NCBI RefSeq assembly: GCF_010730355.1 | Contig: NZ_AP022576.1 | Location: forward strand, 5,890,001 to 5,954,000 | Source: Mycobacterium florentinum | GTDB taxonomy: Bacteria > Actinomycetota > Actinomycetes > Mycobacteriales > Mycobacteriaceae | DNA: 64,000 nucleotides | Direction: 5' to 3' | Shown: one piece after another, positions 24,951 to 33,696 of the stretch | Position numbering within the stretch: the first letter of the stretch is position 1 | How the letters are laid out: each line of letters begins with the position of its first letter | Notes under the pieces: generated by a model | What the model saw: the letters and a program-made list of their open reading frames with translations, nothing else | The model's database searches: none | Told to the model about the DNA's origin: nothing | Program-made: the position numbers and the translations under genes

Positions 24951-26600
24951 GTGGTCTCGTTGGCAAACAAAGACAGCTCGGCTCCAGACGTGATCGTGGT
25001 CGGAGCCGGCCATAACGGATTGACGTGTGCGGCCTATCTGGCTCGGGCAGGCAAAAAGGTATTGGTTTTGGAGGCGCGCGACGTGGTCGGCGGCCTCGCA
25101 TGGACCATGGAAATGCCGAATGCGCCCGGCTACAAAGTCAATCCGTGTTCGGTCGAGTTTCTGTTGACCGGTGTGGAGCCGTCTATTGATCACGAACTCG
25201 AGCTGGAGAAGTACGGACTGCGTTGGGTGTACCCCGATACGCTGCTGACCTGGTTGGGCCCCGATGGGCAGGTGATGCCGATTTGGAAAGACCGCGGCCG
25301 GCTGGTCGACGAGATCAAGCGGTACTCGCACAAGGACGCTCGCCGTTACGAGCAGTTGTGCGACGACATCACCGCGACTCTCAAGGTGGCCCTGCCGTAT
25401 CTGCAGGGGCATCCCGTGCGGGTCCGGCCGGCGGCATTGGCCGAGATGCTGGTCCGAGCGGCCAAGGGGCCCAGGTCGATTGCACGCGGGGCCCGGGCGA
25501 TGCTGGCCTCCATCGAGCAGGTCTGCGAAGAGTATTTCGACCGCGACGAGATCAAGGTGCCGGTCGCCACCTACTCACTGGCCAGTTTCGCCCCGACGTG
25601 GGAAGCCGGTACGGGACTGCACTTGTCGTTGATCGCCGGGTTGCACGAGTGGGGGGTGCGCCATCCGGTCGGCGGCACTGGCGCCTATACCCAGGCCTTG
25701 GCCCGCTGCGTGCAAGCGCACGGTGGCACGATCCTCACCGCAGCCAAGGCCAAGGAGATCCTCACCGAAGGTGGCCAGGCCCGAGGCGTCACGCTCGAGG
25801 ACGGGCGGACATTCACCGCACGCGAGGTGGTTGCCGCTACCGACCCGATCACCCTGGTGACCAAACTGCTCGACCCCGACGTGGTGCCGGCACAAACTCG
25901 CGATGAGGTCCGCGGACTTCAGAATCTGCACTCCAACATCTACACGTTCAAGGTCGACTGTGCGCTGGACCGGCGACTCACTTTTCCCCGCCACCAACAG
26001 GGACGTAGCCCAGAAGCGTTGTCGGCCATCACGATTTGCCCGAACATGGAGTACCTCAACCGGTCGGCCCATGCCGCGATCAACGGCGAGTTCACCCACG
26101 AAATCCCCATTCAGCACATCACCAGTTCGATTTACGACCGCACCCTGGTGCCGGAGGGCAGTGACGGCGACACGCTGTACTTCTATGCGTTCAACACCCC
26201 GCGGAAACTCGCGGGCGGTCGGACGTGGGAGGACGAGAAGGAGCAGTACGTCAAGCTGATGATGGACAACTTCGCGCAGTACGCACCGGAATTGGGCGAC
26301 GCGATCCTCGACGTTCACATCACCACACCCGATGACTTCGAGTCGCGGTACCACGTGGCGCGCGGCAATTACGAACACGTGGATTGTTCGCTGGCGCAGA
26401 TGGGGCCCTGGCGTCCGACGCCGTCGCTGTCGGCGTGGAAGACACCCGTCGATGGGCTGTGGCACACCGGGGCGGGTGCGTTCCCGATGGCATTCCTCAG
26501 CGGCTGGCCGGGGCGCGGCAGTGCTCGGGAGCTGCTGCGACAAAGCGGCACTGGGCGAATCGCCCGGCGATTGGGCAGGCGTGCACGGTTGGCGTCGTGA
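24951..26600 (+). CDS. CrtI/phytoene-desaturase-type FAD oxidoreductase
   Basis: 549 aa. N-terminal VIVVGAGHNGLTCAAYLARAGKKVLVLEARDVVGGLAWTMEMP and C-terminal GLWHTGAGAFPMAFLSGWPGRGSARELL are the FAD signatures of this branch. Close paralog of the protein at 55500 (shared GGL.WTMEMPNAPG(Y/F)KV.PCSVEF). GTG at 24951 is chosen because AAGGGGAG ends 4-5 nt upstream; GTG at 24936 is possible but lacks a site. Monocistronic, convergent with the P450 at 26615. Likely a desaturase, isomerase or oxidase of an extended lipophilic chain. Confidence 0.88.
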   Translation: MVSLANKDSSAPDVIVVGAGHNGLTCAAYLARAGKKVLVLEARDVVGGLAWTMEMPNAPGYKVNPCSVEFLLTGVEPSIDHELELEKYGLRWVYPDTLLTWLGPDGQVMPIWKDRGRLVDEIKRYSHKDARRYEQLCDDITATLKVALPYLQGHPVRVRPAALAEMLVRAAKGPRSIARGARAMLASIEQVCEEYFDRDEIKVPVATYSLASFAPTWEAGTGLHLSLIAGLHEWGVRHPVGGTGAYTQALARCVQAHGGTILTAAKAKEILTEGGQARGVTLEDGRTFTAREVVAATDPITLVTKLLDPDVVPAQTRDEVRGLQNLHSNIYTFKVDCALDRRLTFPRHQQGRSPEALSAITICPNMEYLNRSAHAAINGEFTHEIPIQHITSSIYDRTLVPEGSDGDTLYFYAFNTPRKLAGGRTWEDEKEQYVKLMMDNFAQYAPELGDAILDVHITTPDDFESRYHVARGNYEHVDCSLAQMGPWRPTPSLSAWKTPVDGLWHTGAGAFPMAFLSGWPGRGSARELLRQSGTGRIARRLGRRARLAS

Positions 26601-26614
26601 CGGGCTGATCCGGA

Positions 26615-28024
26615 TCAGGTGTGCGTCGAGGACGCATCCCGGGCAACTACCGGGCAGCGTGGCGTCTCGGCCGCCGAGGGTTTTGCCGTCAGGGGGTTGA
26701 GCGCAGAGCGGACGCAGATTCGCGCGCCACGGTGCGGCACCAGGATGACGTGCTTAACTCGTTGCCGTTCACCGTGAGCCGCAGTGGTTTTCAGCTCTAC
26801 CCGGCGAAGGATCTCACGCAACACAACTCTCATCTCCGTCATCGCGAAGGTCGCACCGAGACAGCGCCGATTGCCGCCGCCGAACGGCAGCCAGGTGGTC
26901 GGGCTGAGGGTGGCGCCGAGCATCCGGTCCGGGTCGAATCGCTCTGGATGGGGATATTGCCGGGGGCTTGCGTGTACCAGCCCGATGCCCGGAGCGACCA
27001 TGACGCCGGCAGGCAGGCGGTAGCCCGCCAGCTCGACGGGCTGGGTCAGGACCCGGCCGACGTCGAAGACCACCGGACGGATCCGCAGGATTTCCTTCGC
27101 GATCGCATCGAGGTACTCATCGCCCGCCGGGTCACCGGCCGCGCTCGCCTCGGCGGCGCGGACCGCCTTGTCCAGTTGGGCCGGATGCCTGCTGAGCCGC
27201 TCCAGCGTCCACGACAGTGCCGTGGCGGTCGTGTCGTGTCCGGCCGACAGGAGCGTCATGAGTTGATCACGCAGTTCGGAATCGGTCATCGTCCGACCGT
27301 CGTCGTAGCTGGCCCGCACCAGCATCGCCAGCACGTCGGTGCGGTTCGCGAGGTCGGGATCGGCGCGACGATCGGCGATCTCGGCATACAGCAGCCGGTC
27401 GGCCTCGGCGATGTGGCGACGCACGTAGCGCCAGGGGCGGCGGCGTTGCAGCTCGGGATTGGCGATCGCGAGCGTCGCCCACGACCCGAGGTTGAGCAAG
27501 CGCGGCAGCACCGTGCGCAGCGCGGCAAGCCGGTCCGGATCGGTAGCGCCGACGACGGTTCGCAGGATCACCTCCAGGGTGATCTCGGACATTTTGGGCG
27601 CTACCGGGAACTCCGTACCCACCGGCCAGCCGGCAATGTTGGCCGCCGCGATCTCGGAAATGACGGCGGCCTGGCGCGCGACGGCATCGCGCTGAAACGG
27701 CGCCATCATCAGCCGGCGCCGGTCGCGATGCAGGTCCTCGTCGATCACCAGCACCGAACTTTCGCCGACGAACCCCGATAGCAGCGAATTCGCTTCGCCG
27801 GCATGGTAAATGGTCGGATCACCGGCAAACACCGTCTTGATGTCGGCGGGATCGTCGAGGTAAACCAGTTCTCCGATCGACGCGATTCGCAGCGTGAAGA
27901 TGCTGCCGTAGCGGCGCCGGCAGGCGGCCACGAAGCGCGGCCAGTAACGCAGCATCAGCACGGTTTGCACCGACCGGGGCAGGGGAGGCCCGGGCGGCAT
28001 CGGGTTCGGCGTGCCTGGGCTCAT
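26615..28024 (-). CDS. Cytochrome P450
   Basis: 469 aa, a long-form P450 with an N-terminal proline-rich PMPPGPPLPRS as in membrane-lipid-type CYPs. I-helix LLSAGHDTTATALSW near residue 258-272, ExxR (KEILRIRP) near 315, heme loop WLPFGGGNRRCLGATFA with Cys near residue 384. ATG at 28024 is chosen since the family's PPGPP region begins there; the upstream frame is not conserved. Last gene of the operon LLM - DUF1295 - CrtI-type - P450 that starts at 31808. It probably hydroxylates the product of the CrtI/DUF1295 steps (inference). Confidence 0.92.
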   Translation of the reverse strand: MSPGTPNPMPPGPPLPRSVQTVLMLRYWPRFVAACRRRYGSIFTLRIASIGELVYLDDPADIKTVFAGDPTIYHAGEANSLLSGFVGESSVLVIDEDLHRDRRRLMMAPFQRDAVARQAAVISEIAAANIAGWPVGTEFPVAPKMSEITLEVILRTVVGATDPDRLAALRTVLPRLLNLGSWATLAIANPELQRRRPWRYVRRHIAEADRLLYAEIADRRADPDLANRTDVLAMLVRASYDDGRTMTDSELRDQLMTLLSAGHDTTATALSWTLERLSRHPAQLDKAVRAAEASAAGDPAGDEYLDAIAKEILRIRPVVFDVGRVLTQPVELAGYRLPAGVMVAPGIGLVHASPRQYPHPERFDPDRMLGATLSPTTWLPFGGGNRRCLGATFAMTEMRVVLREILRRVELKTTAAHGERQRVKHVILVPHRGARICVRSALNPLTAKPSAAETPRCPVVARDASSTHT

Positions 28025-28055
28025 GATCGAAGCATACGAGTGATCCCAGCAGCGG

Positions 28056-29612
28056 TTATAGGGTTTTGAGGACGGTGCGGGCGGTGGTCCTGCCCGCCCA
28101 GCCGTGCACCCCGCCCATTGGATGCGCGCCGGCACCCGTGTGCCACAGGCCCGGGATGGGCGTGCGGTAGCCCGCCAGCGACGCGGTCGGTCGATTGGGC
28201 CCCATCTGGTTCAGTGACATGTCGACGACGACGTAGCTGCCCTCATGCGTCATGTCGCGCAGTTCGGCAGGGCTTTTTACCCAGCTGCCGGTGACGGCGC
28301 CGGCGAATCCCGGCGCCACCTCGTCGACCTTCTGTATCGCCTGGTCCGCGAAGGACCCGCGATGTTGCGCCCATTGGCTGCCGTCAGCGAAGGTTTGCGG
28401 AACCGCGGTGCAGAACAGGTACATGGTGTCGCCCGCGCTTCCCGGCGGCACCTGTGAGCGATCGAAGGCCGACGGCATCAGCGCCCACATCGGCGTCTCG
28501 GACGGAATGCGGCCGTGCATCGCGGTGTCGAGCGCGCGGTCGACATAGTCTTTGGTGTCGCCGATCAGCATGTAGCTGCCCCACAGTTCGGGCCTGTCGC
28601 ACAACAACTTTGGCCGCTCCGATAACGCGACGTCGATCTTGGCGTTATTGATACCCCAGCCGTTGATGCGGATGTTGCGCACCTCGTCGAGCACCGCTTC
28701 GGACACGTGAGCCGGGTCAACCAGCTTGCTCATCAGCGTGACCGGGTCGATCGCCGCGATGACCTGCCGGGACTGCAGCACCTCGCCGTTGACCAGCCGC
28801 ACTCCGGTGGCCTGCCCGCCCCGGACCAGGATCTCTTCGACGGCCGCGTCGGTGCGGGCCTCACCACCGTGGTGGCGCAGGCACGCGGCCAGCGCCGCGG
28901 TGAACTCGGCCATACCGCCGACCGGGCGTTTGATGCCCCATCCGATGTGCAGCATGATCACGCCCAGTACGGCTCCCGATCCCGGTTCCCGCAGCGGCGC
29001 TTCCGAGCCGGAGGCGTAGATCGCCAGCAGCGACTTGACCTCTTCGGACTCGAACATCGACTCGATGAGCTGATGCGGCGAAGCCATCAGCATGCGGGCG
29101 ACGGGCGCCAGGTTGCGGCGCTTGCGCACGGCGCGCCAACCGAGTTCCGCGACGGTCTTGGCCCGCGGACGGGTGGGATGGTCCATCAGGTAGGGCGCCG
29201 CCACGTACCAGAAGTCGCACCACATCTCGCAGAGTTGCGCGAACTTGGCGGCGTCACGCTTCGAATATCGCCGGATCTCGTCGACGGTGCGGTCGAGCGA
29301 GCGCCATAGCCCGATCGACTGGCCTTCCGGCCCGACGTAGGCGCCCCAGGGTTCTGGGCTGTCCTGGCGCAATCCGAAGGATTCCAGCCGCAGCTCGCTG
29401 ACGATGGAGGGTTCCAGATTGGTGAACAGCAGATCCACCGCACACGGATTCATCACGAATCCCGGTGCTTCGGAGACGGTTTCGCGCGAGTAGGTCATGC
29501 CGCCGAGCCACGGATTTCGCTCCAGCACCACGACGCGTTTGCCGGCCCGGGCGAGATAGGTGGCGCAGGTCAGACCGTGGTGGCCCCCGCCGACGATGAT
29601 GGCGTCATACAT
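28056..29612 (-). CDS. CrtI/phytoene-desaturase-type FAD oxidoreductase
   Basis: 518 aa. N-terminal DAIIVGGGHHGLTCATYLARAGKRVVVLERNPWLGG and C-terminal GLWHTGAGAHPMGGVHGWAGRTTARTVL. It keeps the motif order of the CrtI branch but is divergent in the middle from 24951 and 55500. The ATG at 29612 starts 1 nt after the stop of the DUF1295 gene (29614), so translation is coupled; the longer frame lacks family similarity. Its adjacency to a steroid-reductase-like gene suggests paired desaturation and reduction on the same scaffold. Confidence 0.88.
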   Translation of the reverse strand: MYDAIIVGGGHHGLTCATYLARAGKRVVVLERNPWLGGMTYSRETVSEAPGFVMNPCAVDLLFTNLEPSIVSELRLESFGLRQDSPEPWGAYVGPEGQSIGLWRSLDRTVDEIRRYSKRDAAKFAQLCEMWCDFWYVAAPYLMDHPTRPRAKTVAELGWRAVRKRRNLAPVARMLMASPHQLIESMFESEEVKSLLAIYASGSEAPLREPGSGAVLGVIMLHIGWGIKRPVGGMAEFTAALAACLRHHGGEARTDAAVEEILVRGGQATGVRLVNGEVLQSRQVIAAIDPVTLMSKLVDPAHVSEAVLDEVRNIRINGWGINNAKIDVALSERPKLLCDRPELWGSYMLIGDTKDYVDRALDTAMHGRIPSETPMWALMPSAFDRSQVPPGSAGDTMYLFCTAVPQTFADGSQWAQHRGSFADQAIQKVDEVAPGFAGAVTGSWVKSPAELRDMTHEGSYVVVDMSLNQMGPNRPTASLAGYRTPIPGLWHTGAGAHPMGGVHGWAGRTTARTVLKTL

Positions 29613-29613
29613 C

Positions 29614-30513
29614 TCAGGCCGCGTTCGCGCTGGCGCGCTGCTGAGCGAGCCGGGCCTGATTGCGCGCAATAGCTTCGTCCGACAACGGAATCGGCAGGAA
29701 TCGGCGGGTGCGCGCCATCAGCTCCTGATACTCGGGCCGCACGCCCATGTAGTTGTCCTGGAACGCCGAGCCGAGCACCGAGGTCAGCATGATCGTGTTG
29801 ATGAGCGGGCCCGCAACCGTCCACCAGCAGGACGGATTTCCGGCGACGGCGACCAGCCACATGCCCCACCAGACCGTGGTGGTGCCGAAGTAGTTCGGGT
29901 GGCGGCTGTGCTTCCAGACGCCGGTGTTGAGGTAGCGCGGTCGCTCGTCGAGTGCCAGGAAGGCCTGCAGTTGTGCGTCCGCCACCGTCTCGAAGTACAG
30001 GCCGACCATGAAGACCACCAGCCCGGCGAATGCGAGCAGGCCGATGCCGCCGTTAGGTGTCCGGTTCTTCAAAATGCCGACCACGGCCGGCATTCCGATC
30101 AAGACGATGATCACGGCCTGGGGTTCCATCACCCGGAAGAAGCTCTTCCACCAGTAGCCGGGTGACATCTCTTTGACGAAGTTCAGATAGCGCGGATCGC
30201 CGCCATGCACCGGCACGTAGCGCCGCCAGCGTGCCGCCAGATACCACCCGAGCCGGCCGCCGTGCAGCATCACCATGAATAGCAGCAGCGCCGCGGTGAC
30301 CGATTGGGCGCCGACGATCAGGTAGGCCAACAAGGCCGGGACCGCGAAGGCGAAGCCGTACCAGCCGTCCATCATCGAATGGTTGCCCTGCAACAGGCCC
30401 ACCACCCACAGGATCGTCACCACCGAGAACGTGAAGATGGCGCAAAACAGAAAGACGCTGAGGTCGCTGGACGGGTTCACGCCCAAGCTGGAGACGAAAT
30501 CACCCACGCTCAT
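29614..30513 (-). CDS. DUF1295 / steroid 5-alpha-reductase-like membrane protein
   Basis: 299 aa, about seven hydrophobic segments. The C-terminal third has the ICMT/5-alpha-reductase-like signature YFETVADAQLQAFLALD...LNTGVWKHSRHPNYFG, where the RHPNYFG region binds the NADPH or SAM cofactor in related folds, followed by SVLGSAFQDNYMGVRPEYQELMARTRRFLP. DUF1295 proteins are usually predicted 3-oxo-5-alpha-steroid 4-dehydrogenase-like reductases. ATG (30513) follows an 86-bp spacer after the LLM gene. This is one of the strongest hints at a sterol- or polyprenol-like substrate. Confidence 0.85.
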   Translation of the reverse strand: MSVGDFVSSLGVNPSSDLSVFLFCAIFTFSVVTILWVVGLLQGNHSMMDGWYGFAFAVPALLAYLIVGAQSVTAALLLFMVMLHGGRLGWYLAARWRRYVPVHGGDPRYLNFVKEMSPGYWWKSFFRVMEPQAVIIVLIGMPAVVGILKNRTPNGGIGLLAFAGLVVFMVGLYFETVADAQLQAFLALDERPRYLNTGVWKHSRHPNYFGTTTVWWGMWLVAVAGNPSCWWTVAGPLINTIMLTSVLGSAFQDNYMGVRPEYQELMARTRRFLPIPLSDEAIARNQARLAQQRASANAA

Positions 30514-30599
30514 ACCGTAACAAATCGTGAGAACGATCGGTAACTAGCAATCGATAGATATCGACAGTAATACCCATAAATGACCGTCGATGAAAGCGT

Positions 30600-31808
30600 T
30601 CACGATCGTTCAGCGGCCGGTATTGGGTCCGGCGCCTCGGTGGGTAGTGGTTGCCCGTTCAGCTTGCGCAGGTGGTTGCAGGTTTCCAGGACGAGGTCGA
30701 CCTGGCCGGCGGGGTCGCCGAAGTTACCGCTACCGAGAAAAGTGGTGTAGTTGATGACGTTGACCCAGACTTCGTTGCTCTGTGGCACGGCGTCGATGTA
30801 CGCCTGCAGTTGATCGGCAACCGATTCGGGAGTGCCGCAGGCACGCGCGCGTCGGACTACCTCCGGTGGAGTCTTGTCGATGATCTTCAGGGCATCCTCT
30901 CGTGACCATTCGGTCGGCAGCAGATGCGTCGGGTAGGAGTAGTCGGGCCGGATCGGGTGCTCGCCCAGGCCCCAGGCCTGGTAAACGTTCGGTCCGGGGA
31001 TCACGGCCGCGGCGTCCCACCGTGCGATCCGGTCGTGAGTGTGCCGCTCGACCTTGGCCTCGGTTTCATCGATGATGTTCATCGTCAACAGGTAGAAGAT
31101 CATCGCGTCCGGGTCGCGACCGGCTTCCTCGGTTTTGCGGCGCGCTGTCGCAACCTCCGCGGCATACCATTCCGGCGACCCGCACGTCGGGACATACGTG
31201 ATCCAACCATCGGCGTGCTTGGCGGCGATGTCGACGGCGCGGCCCGGCCCGCCGGCAATGAGGATGGGCGGCCGTTTCTCGCCGTAGGGCATCAGCGGGA
31301 GCACCGCGTTGCGCAGGTTCCAGTGCGGCCCGTCGTAATTCACTACGTCGGGGGCATCCAACAACAACTTGATGATCTTGACGGACTCTTCCAGGTGTCC
31401 GAACGGCTTGGAGCGTGCGATGCCGTACGGCGCGAACTGCTTGATCTCACCCGCGCCCATGCCCAGGAAGAAGCGTCCCTTCGAATAGTGGTCGAGTGTG
31501 GCGGTCAGCTGCGCCATATTGGCCGGTGGCCGCCGGATCGAATCGAAGACCGTCGTCCCGATCTGAATCTTGTCGGTGTGGATCGCCACGTCCGTCATCA
31601 GCGGCCAGGTGTCCATGAACGTGTCGATATCCCAGAACTCCGACGCTGGAGCCAGGTCGGGTGTCCATAGTGACCGGGGGATGGTGAGCATCATCTGGTC
31701 CGACCAGATCATGAAGTCGTAGCCTTGCCGCTCGTACATCTGCCCAACTGCGCGGTTGAGATCCGGGTCGAACATGTGGCCGCAGGGACCGTATTTGACG
31801 CTTCGCAT
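30600..31808 (-). CDS. LLM-class (F420/flavin-dependent) oxidoreductase
   Basis: 402 aa TIM-barrel protein of the bacterial luciferase-like family. Signatures: YDFMIWSDQMML near the N terminus, IQIGTTVFDSIRRPPANMAQLTATLDHYSKGRFFLGMGAGEIKQFAPYG, and PILIAGGPGRAVDIAAKHADGWITY. ATG at 31808 is preferred to the ATG two codons upstream because GGAAGG then lies 6 nt away. First gene of the minus operon and divergent from the TetR at 31926, with the 39-bp palindrome between. Expected to reduce or oxidise with F420 in mycobacteria; cofactor choice is not provable from sequence alone. Confidence 0.9.
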   Translation of the reverse strand: MRSVKYGPCGHMFDPDLNRAVGQMYERQGYDFMIWSDQMMLTIPRSLWTPDLAPASEFWDIDTFMDTWPLMTDVAIHTDKIQIGTTVFDSIRRPPANMAQLTATLDHYSKGRFFLGMGAGEIKQFAPYGIARSKPFGHLEESVKIIKLLLDAPDVVNYDGPHWNLRNAVLPLMPYGEKRPPILIAGGPGRAVDIAAKHADGWITYVPTCGSPEWYAAEVATARRKTEEAGRDPDAMIFYLLTMNIIDETEAKVERHTHDRIARWDAAAVIPGPNVYQAWGLGEHPIRPDYSYPTHLLPTEWSREDALKIIDKTPPEVVRRARACGTPESVADQLQAYIDAVPQSNEVWVNVINYTTFLGSGNFGDPAGQVDLVLETCNHLRKLNGQPLPTEAPDPIPAAERS

Positions 31809-31845
31809 CGCCATCCTTCCCGTGTTGAATTCGTCGGCTCGCACC

Positions 31846-31890
31846 ATGTTAGGCCATCTGGCCCAATAGTTGGGCCAGATGGCCTAAACT
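31846..31890. promoter_or_regulatory. 39-bp perfect composite operator with flanking divergent -10 boxes
   Basis: Arms TTAGGCCATCTGGCCCAA and TTGGGCCAGATGGCCTAA surround a TAG centre (31849-31887). Each arm contains a smaller dyad, GGCCA-TC-TGGCC (31852-31863) and GGCCA-GA-TGGCC (31873-31884), with centres 21 bp apart. A minus-strand TAACAT (31846-31851) and a plus-strand TAAACT (31885-31890) overlap the two outer edges and fit -10 boxes for the LLM operon and the TetR gene. Two TetR dimers would block both promoters. Confidence 0.78.
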
Positions 31891-31925
31891 AGCTGACTAG
31901 TGCACGCGGAACAGCGGGAGGCGAC

Positions 31926-32522
31926 GTGTCGCTCGATATGCTGCGCCCTGTGGCAGCAGGTCCCAATATTTCGCCCAACCAGCGGGAGAAACGGCGAGAG
32001 ATCGTCGAGGCCGCCAAGTCCGCGCTGCTCGCCAACGGGCTGGATCGTTTCACCGCCCGCGCGCTCACCGAGACCGGGTCGTTTAGCCGCAGCGCGATTC
32101 ATTATTACTTCGATTCGGTCGAAGAGATCGTCGATGCCGCGATGGCCAGCCAACTCGAGTCCTTTCTCGAGATGCTCAACACGGTGGCGGCCGAGCACGA
32201 GGCACCACTCGATCGTTTCTGGGCCGTGACGCACCGGTATCTCGCCCACTTCTCTGACCAGCCCGCTCTTACCTTGCTGTGGTTCGACTACTCGATCGCG
32301 GCGGTTCAGGCCGGCCGCCCGCACCCGGCCGTCGAGATCGAGTCGCGGTTGCGCGAGATATTCGTCGGGCTGCTGCGAGACTGCGGCGTGCCGGACTGGG
32401 AGGCTCGTTCCGAGGCGCTGCTCGCCTTCATGTTGGGCACGACGCTGCGCGGCGTGCTGCATCCGGGGGTATCTGCCGGTGATGTGCGGCGGCAACTCGC
32501 CGCGGTCAGCGGGCTGGGGTGA
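31926..32522 (+). CDS. TetR-family transcriptional regulator
   Basis: 198 aa. HTH: EIVEAAKSALLANGLDRFTARALTETGSFSRSAIHYYFDSVEEIVDAAMASQLESF (about residues 25-80); the C-terminal part includes LTLLWFDYSIAAVQAGRPHPAVEIESRLREIF. GTG at 31926 is supported by GGGAGG 4 nt upstream. Divergent from the LLM-DUF1295-CrtI-P450 operon and separated from it by the composite palindrome, its very probable operator. The gene's 3' end overlaps the convergent LLM gene by 17 bp. Confidence 0.9.
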   Translation: MSLDMLRPVAAGPNISPNQREKRREIVEAAKSALLANGLDRFTARALTETGSFSRSAIHYYFDSVEEIVDAAMASQLESFLEMLNTVAAEHEAPLDRFWAVTHRYLAHFSDQPALTLLWFDYSIAAVQAGRPHPAVEIESRLREIFVGLLRDCGVPDWEARSEALLAFMLGTTLRGVLHPGVSAGDVRRQLAAVSGLG

Positions 32523-33696
32523 GCGGCTCGCGCGGTGCCGTTAGTGGTCCGCTCGAATACTGTTTGATCAGCCCTGCCGTCTGGATCGAACGCTCGAAAG
32601 CGGCTACCGCTTCGACCGGGTCGAGCACCATCGGCAGGTAGTCCATCGGGCACACCCAGTCGGCGCCCGCCGCGACATATTCGGCGATGGTGGCCGCGAC
32701 TTCCGCCGGAGTTCCGCACACCCAGCCGGACGTCACGTGGGCGTCCGTGGCGGTGCCGAGCACACCCTCGATCAGCGAGTCGGGAGTGTTGCGCGGCAAC
32801 AGATCGCTGTAGTACCGCCAGCCGTCAGGGAACGGCGACTCGAGGCCGATCTTGTCCCAGTCGGTGGGTTCAATCCGACCGAACACCGCCGCCAGCCATT
32901 TGATCAGCGGGTTGGTGAATTTCTCCTCGAGTTGGTTTGTGTCCCTACCGATCAAACAGGGGAACCACACGGCGAATTCGAACTCGCCAGGATCACGGCC
33001 CTTGGCGGCGACGGTCTCGAGGATCTGTTCGCGTGCACGAGCGAACTCGTCGGGACCCGCCCACACCGGTGGGCAGGTTGTCGCGAGTCCATCGGCATAC
33101 GAGGTGGTGTGATCGATGAGGATGGGACCGCCACCCAAGCCCATGATCTTGGGCCGGCGGGGCACCCCGCCGCCGACCGAGGCTCCCGTGTAGTGCCAAC
33201 GCTTGCCCTCGAAGTCGATCGGTTCACCGCCGCTGTCCAACATCGCACCGAAGATACGAAACAGATCTTCCATTCGCGACATGCCTTGAGAGCGTTTGTA
33301 ACCGAACGGCGCGCACTGCTTGGCCTCGCCGCCGCCGACCTGCAACGTGACCTCGCCCTCGGTCATGTTGGTAAGAGTCAGCGCCGCCTGGACGAGCTCA
33401 CCCGGACCGCGCCGCACCGAGTCCGTTGACACGGCGACATCGAGCGTGGGAGCCGCCGCGAGCAGGTAGCCGGCCAGCGTGAACGGATCGGAGTGTGAGT
33501 CAGGGTCTGCCAGCGCCGCGGCCGCCGGTGCGATCTCCGGTTTCCACAATTGCGGTGGGATAAAGTTCCCGAACTGATCGGCGATCAGCATGCCGTCGAC
33601 GCCGCCGGATTCCAGCGCGCGGGCCTGCTCCGCTATCGCACTGGCGGGAATGTGACGATCACCCCAGAGCGCGATCGCAGTTTTCACTCGGGCCAT
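32506..33696 (-). CDS. LLM-class (F420/flavin-dependent) oxidoreductase
   Basis: 396 aa. TIM-barrel landmarks VDGMLIADQFGNFIPPQLW, VAVSTDSVRRGPGELVQAALTLTNMTEGEVTLQVGGGEAKQCAPFGYKR, and GLGGGPILIDHTTSYADGLATTCPP. It is most like the LLM at 53336 (shared STD..R..P.EL...LTL.N.T.G.V...VG.GE..Q..PFGYKR...G..R.ED). ATG at 33696 has GGAGGA 8 nt upstream and overlaps the preceding LLM gene by 13 bp. Last gene of the AraC-kinase-LLM-LLM run. Confidence 0.9.
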   Translation of the reverse strand: MARVKTAIALWGDRHIPASAIAEQARALESGGVDGMLIADQFGNFIPPQLWKPEIAPAAAALADPDSHSDPFTLAGYLLAAAPTLDVAVSTDSVRRGPGELVQAALTLTNMTEGEVTLQVGGGEAKQCAPFGYKRSQGMSRMEDLFRIFGAMLDSGGEPIDFEGKRWHYTGASVGGGVPRRPKIMGLGGGPILIDHTTSYADGLATTCPPVWAGPDEFARAREQILETVAAKGRDPGEFEFAVWFPCLIGRDTNQLEEKFTNPLIKWLAAVFGRIEPTDWDKIGLESPFPDGWRYYSDLLPRNTPDSLIEGVLGTATDAHVTSGWVCGTPAEVAATIAEYVAAGADWVCPMDYLPMVLDPVEAVAAFERSIQTAGLIKQYSSGPLTAPREPLTPAR

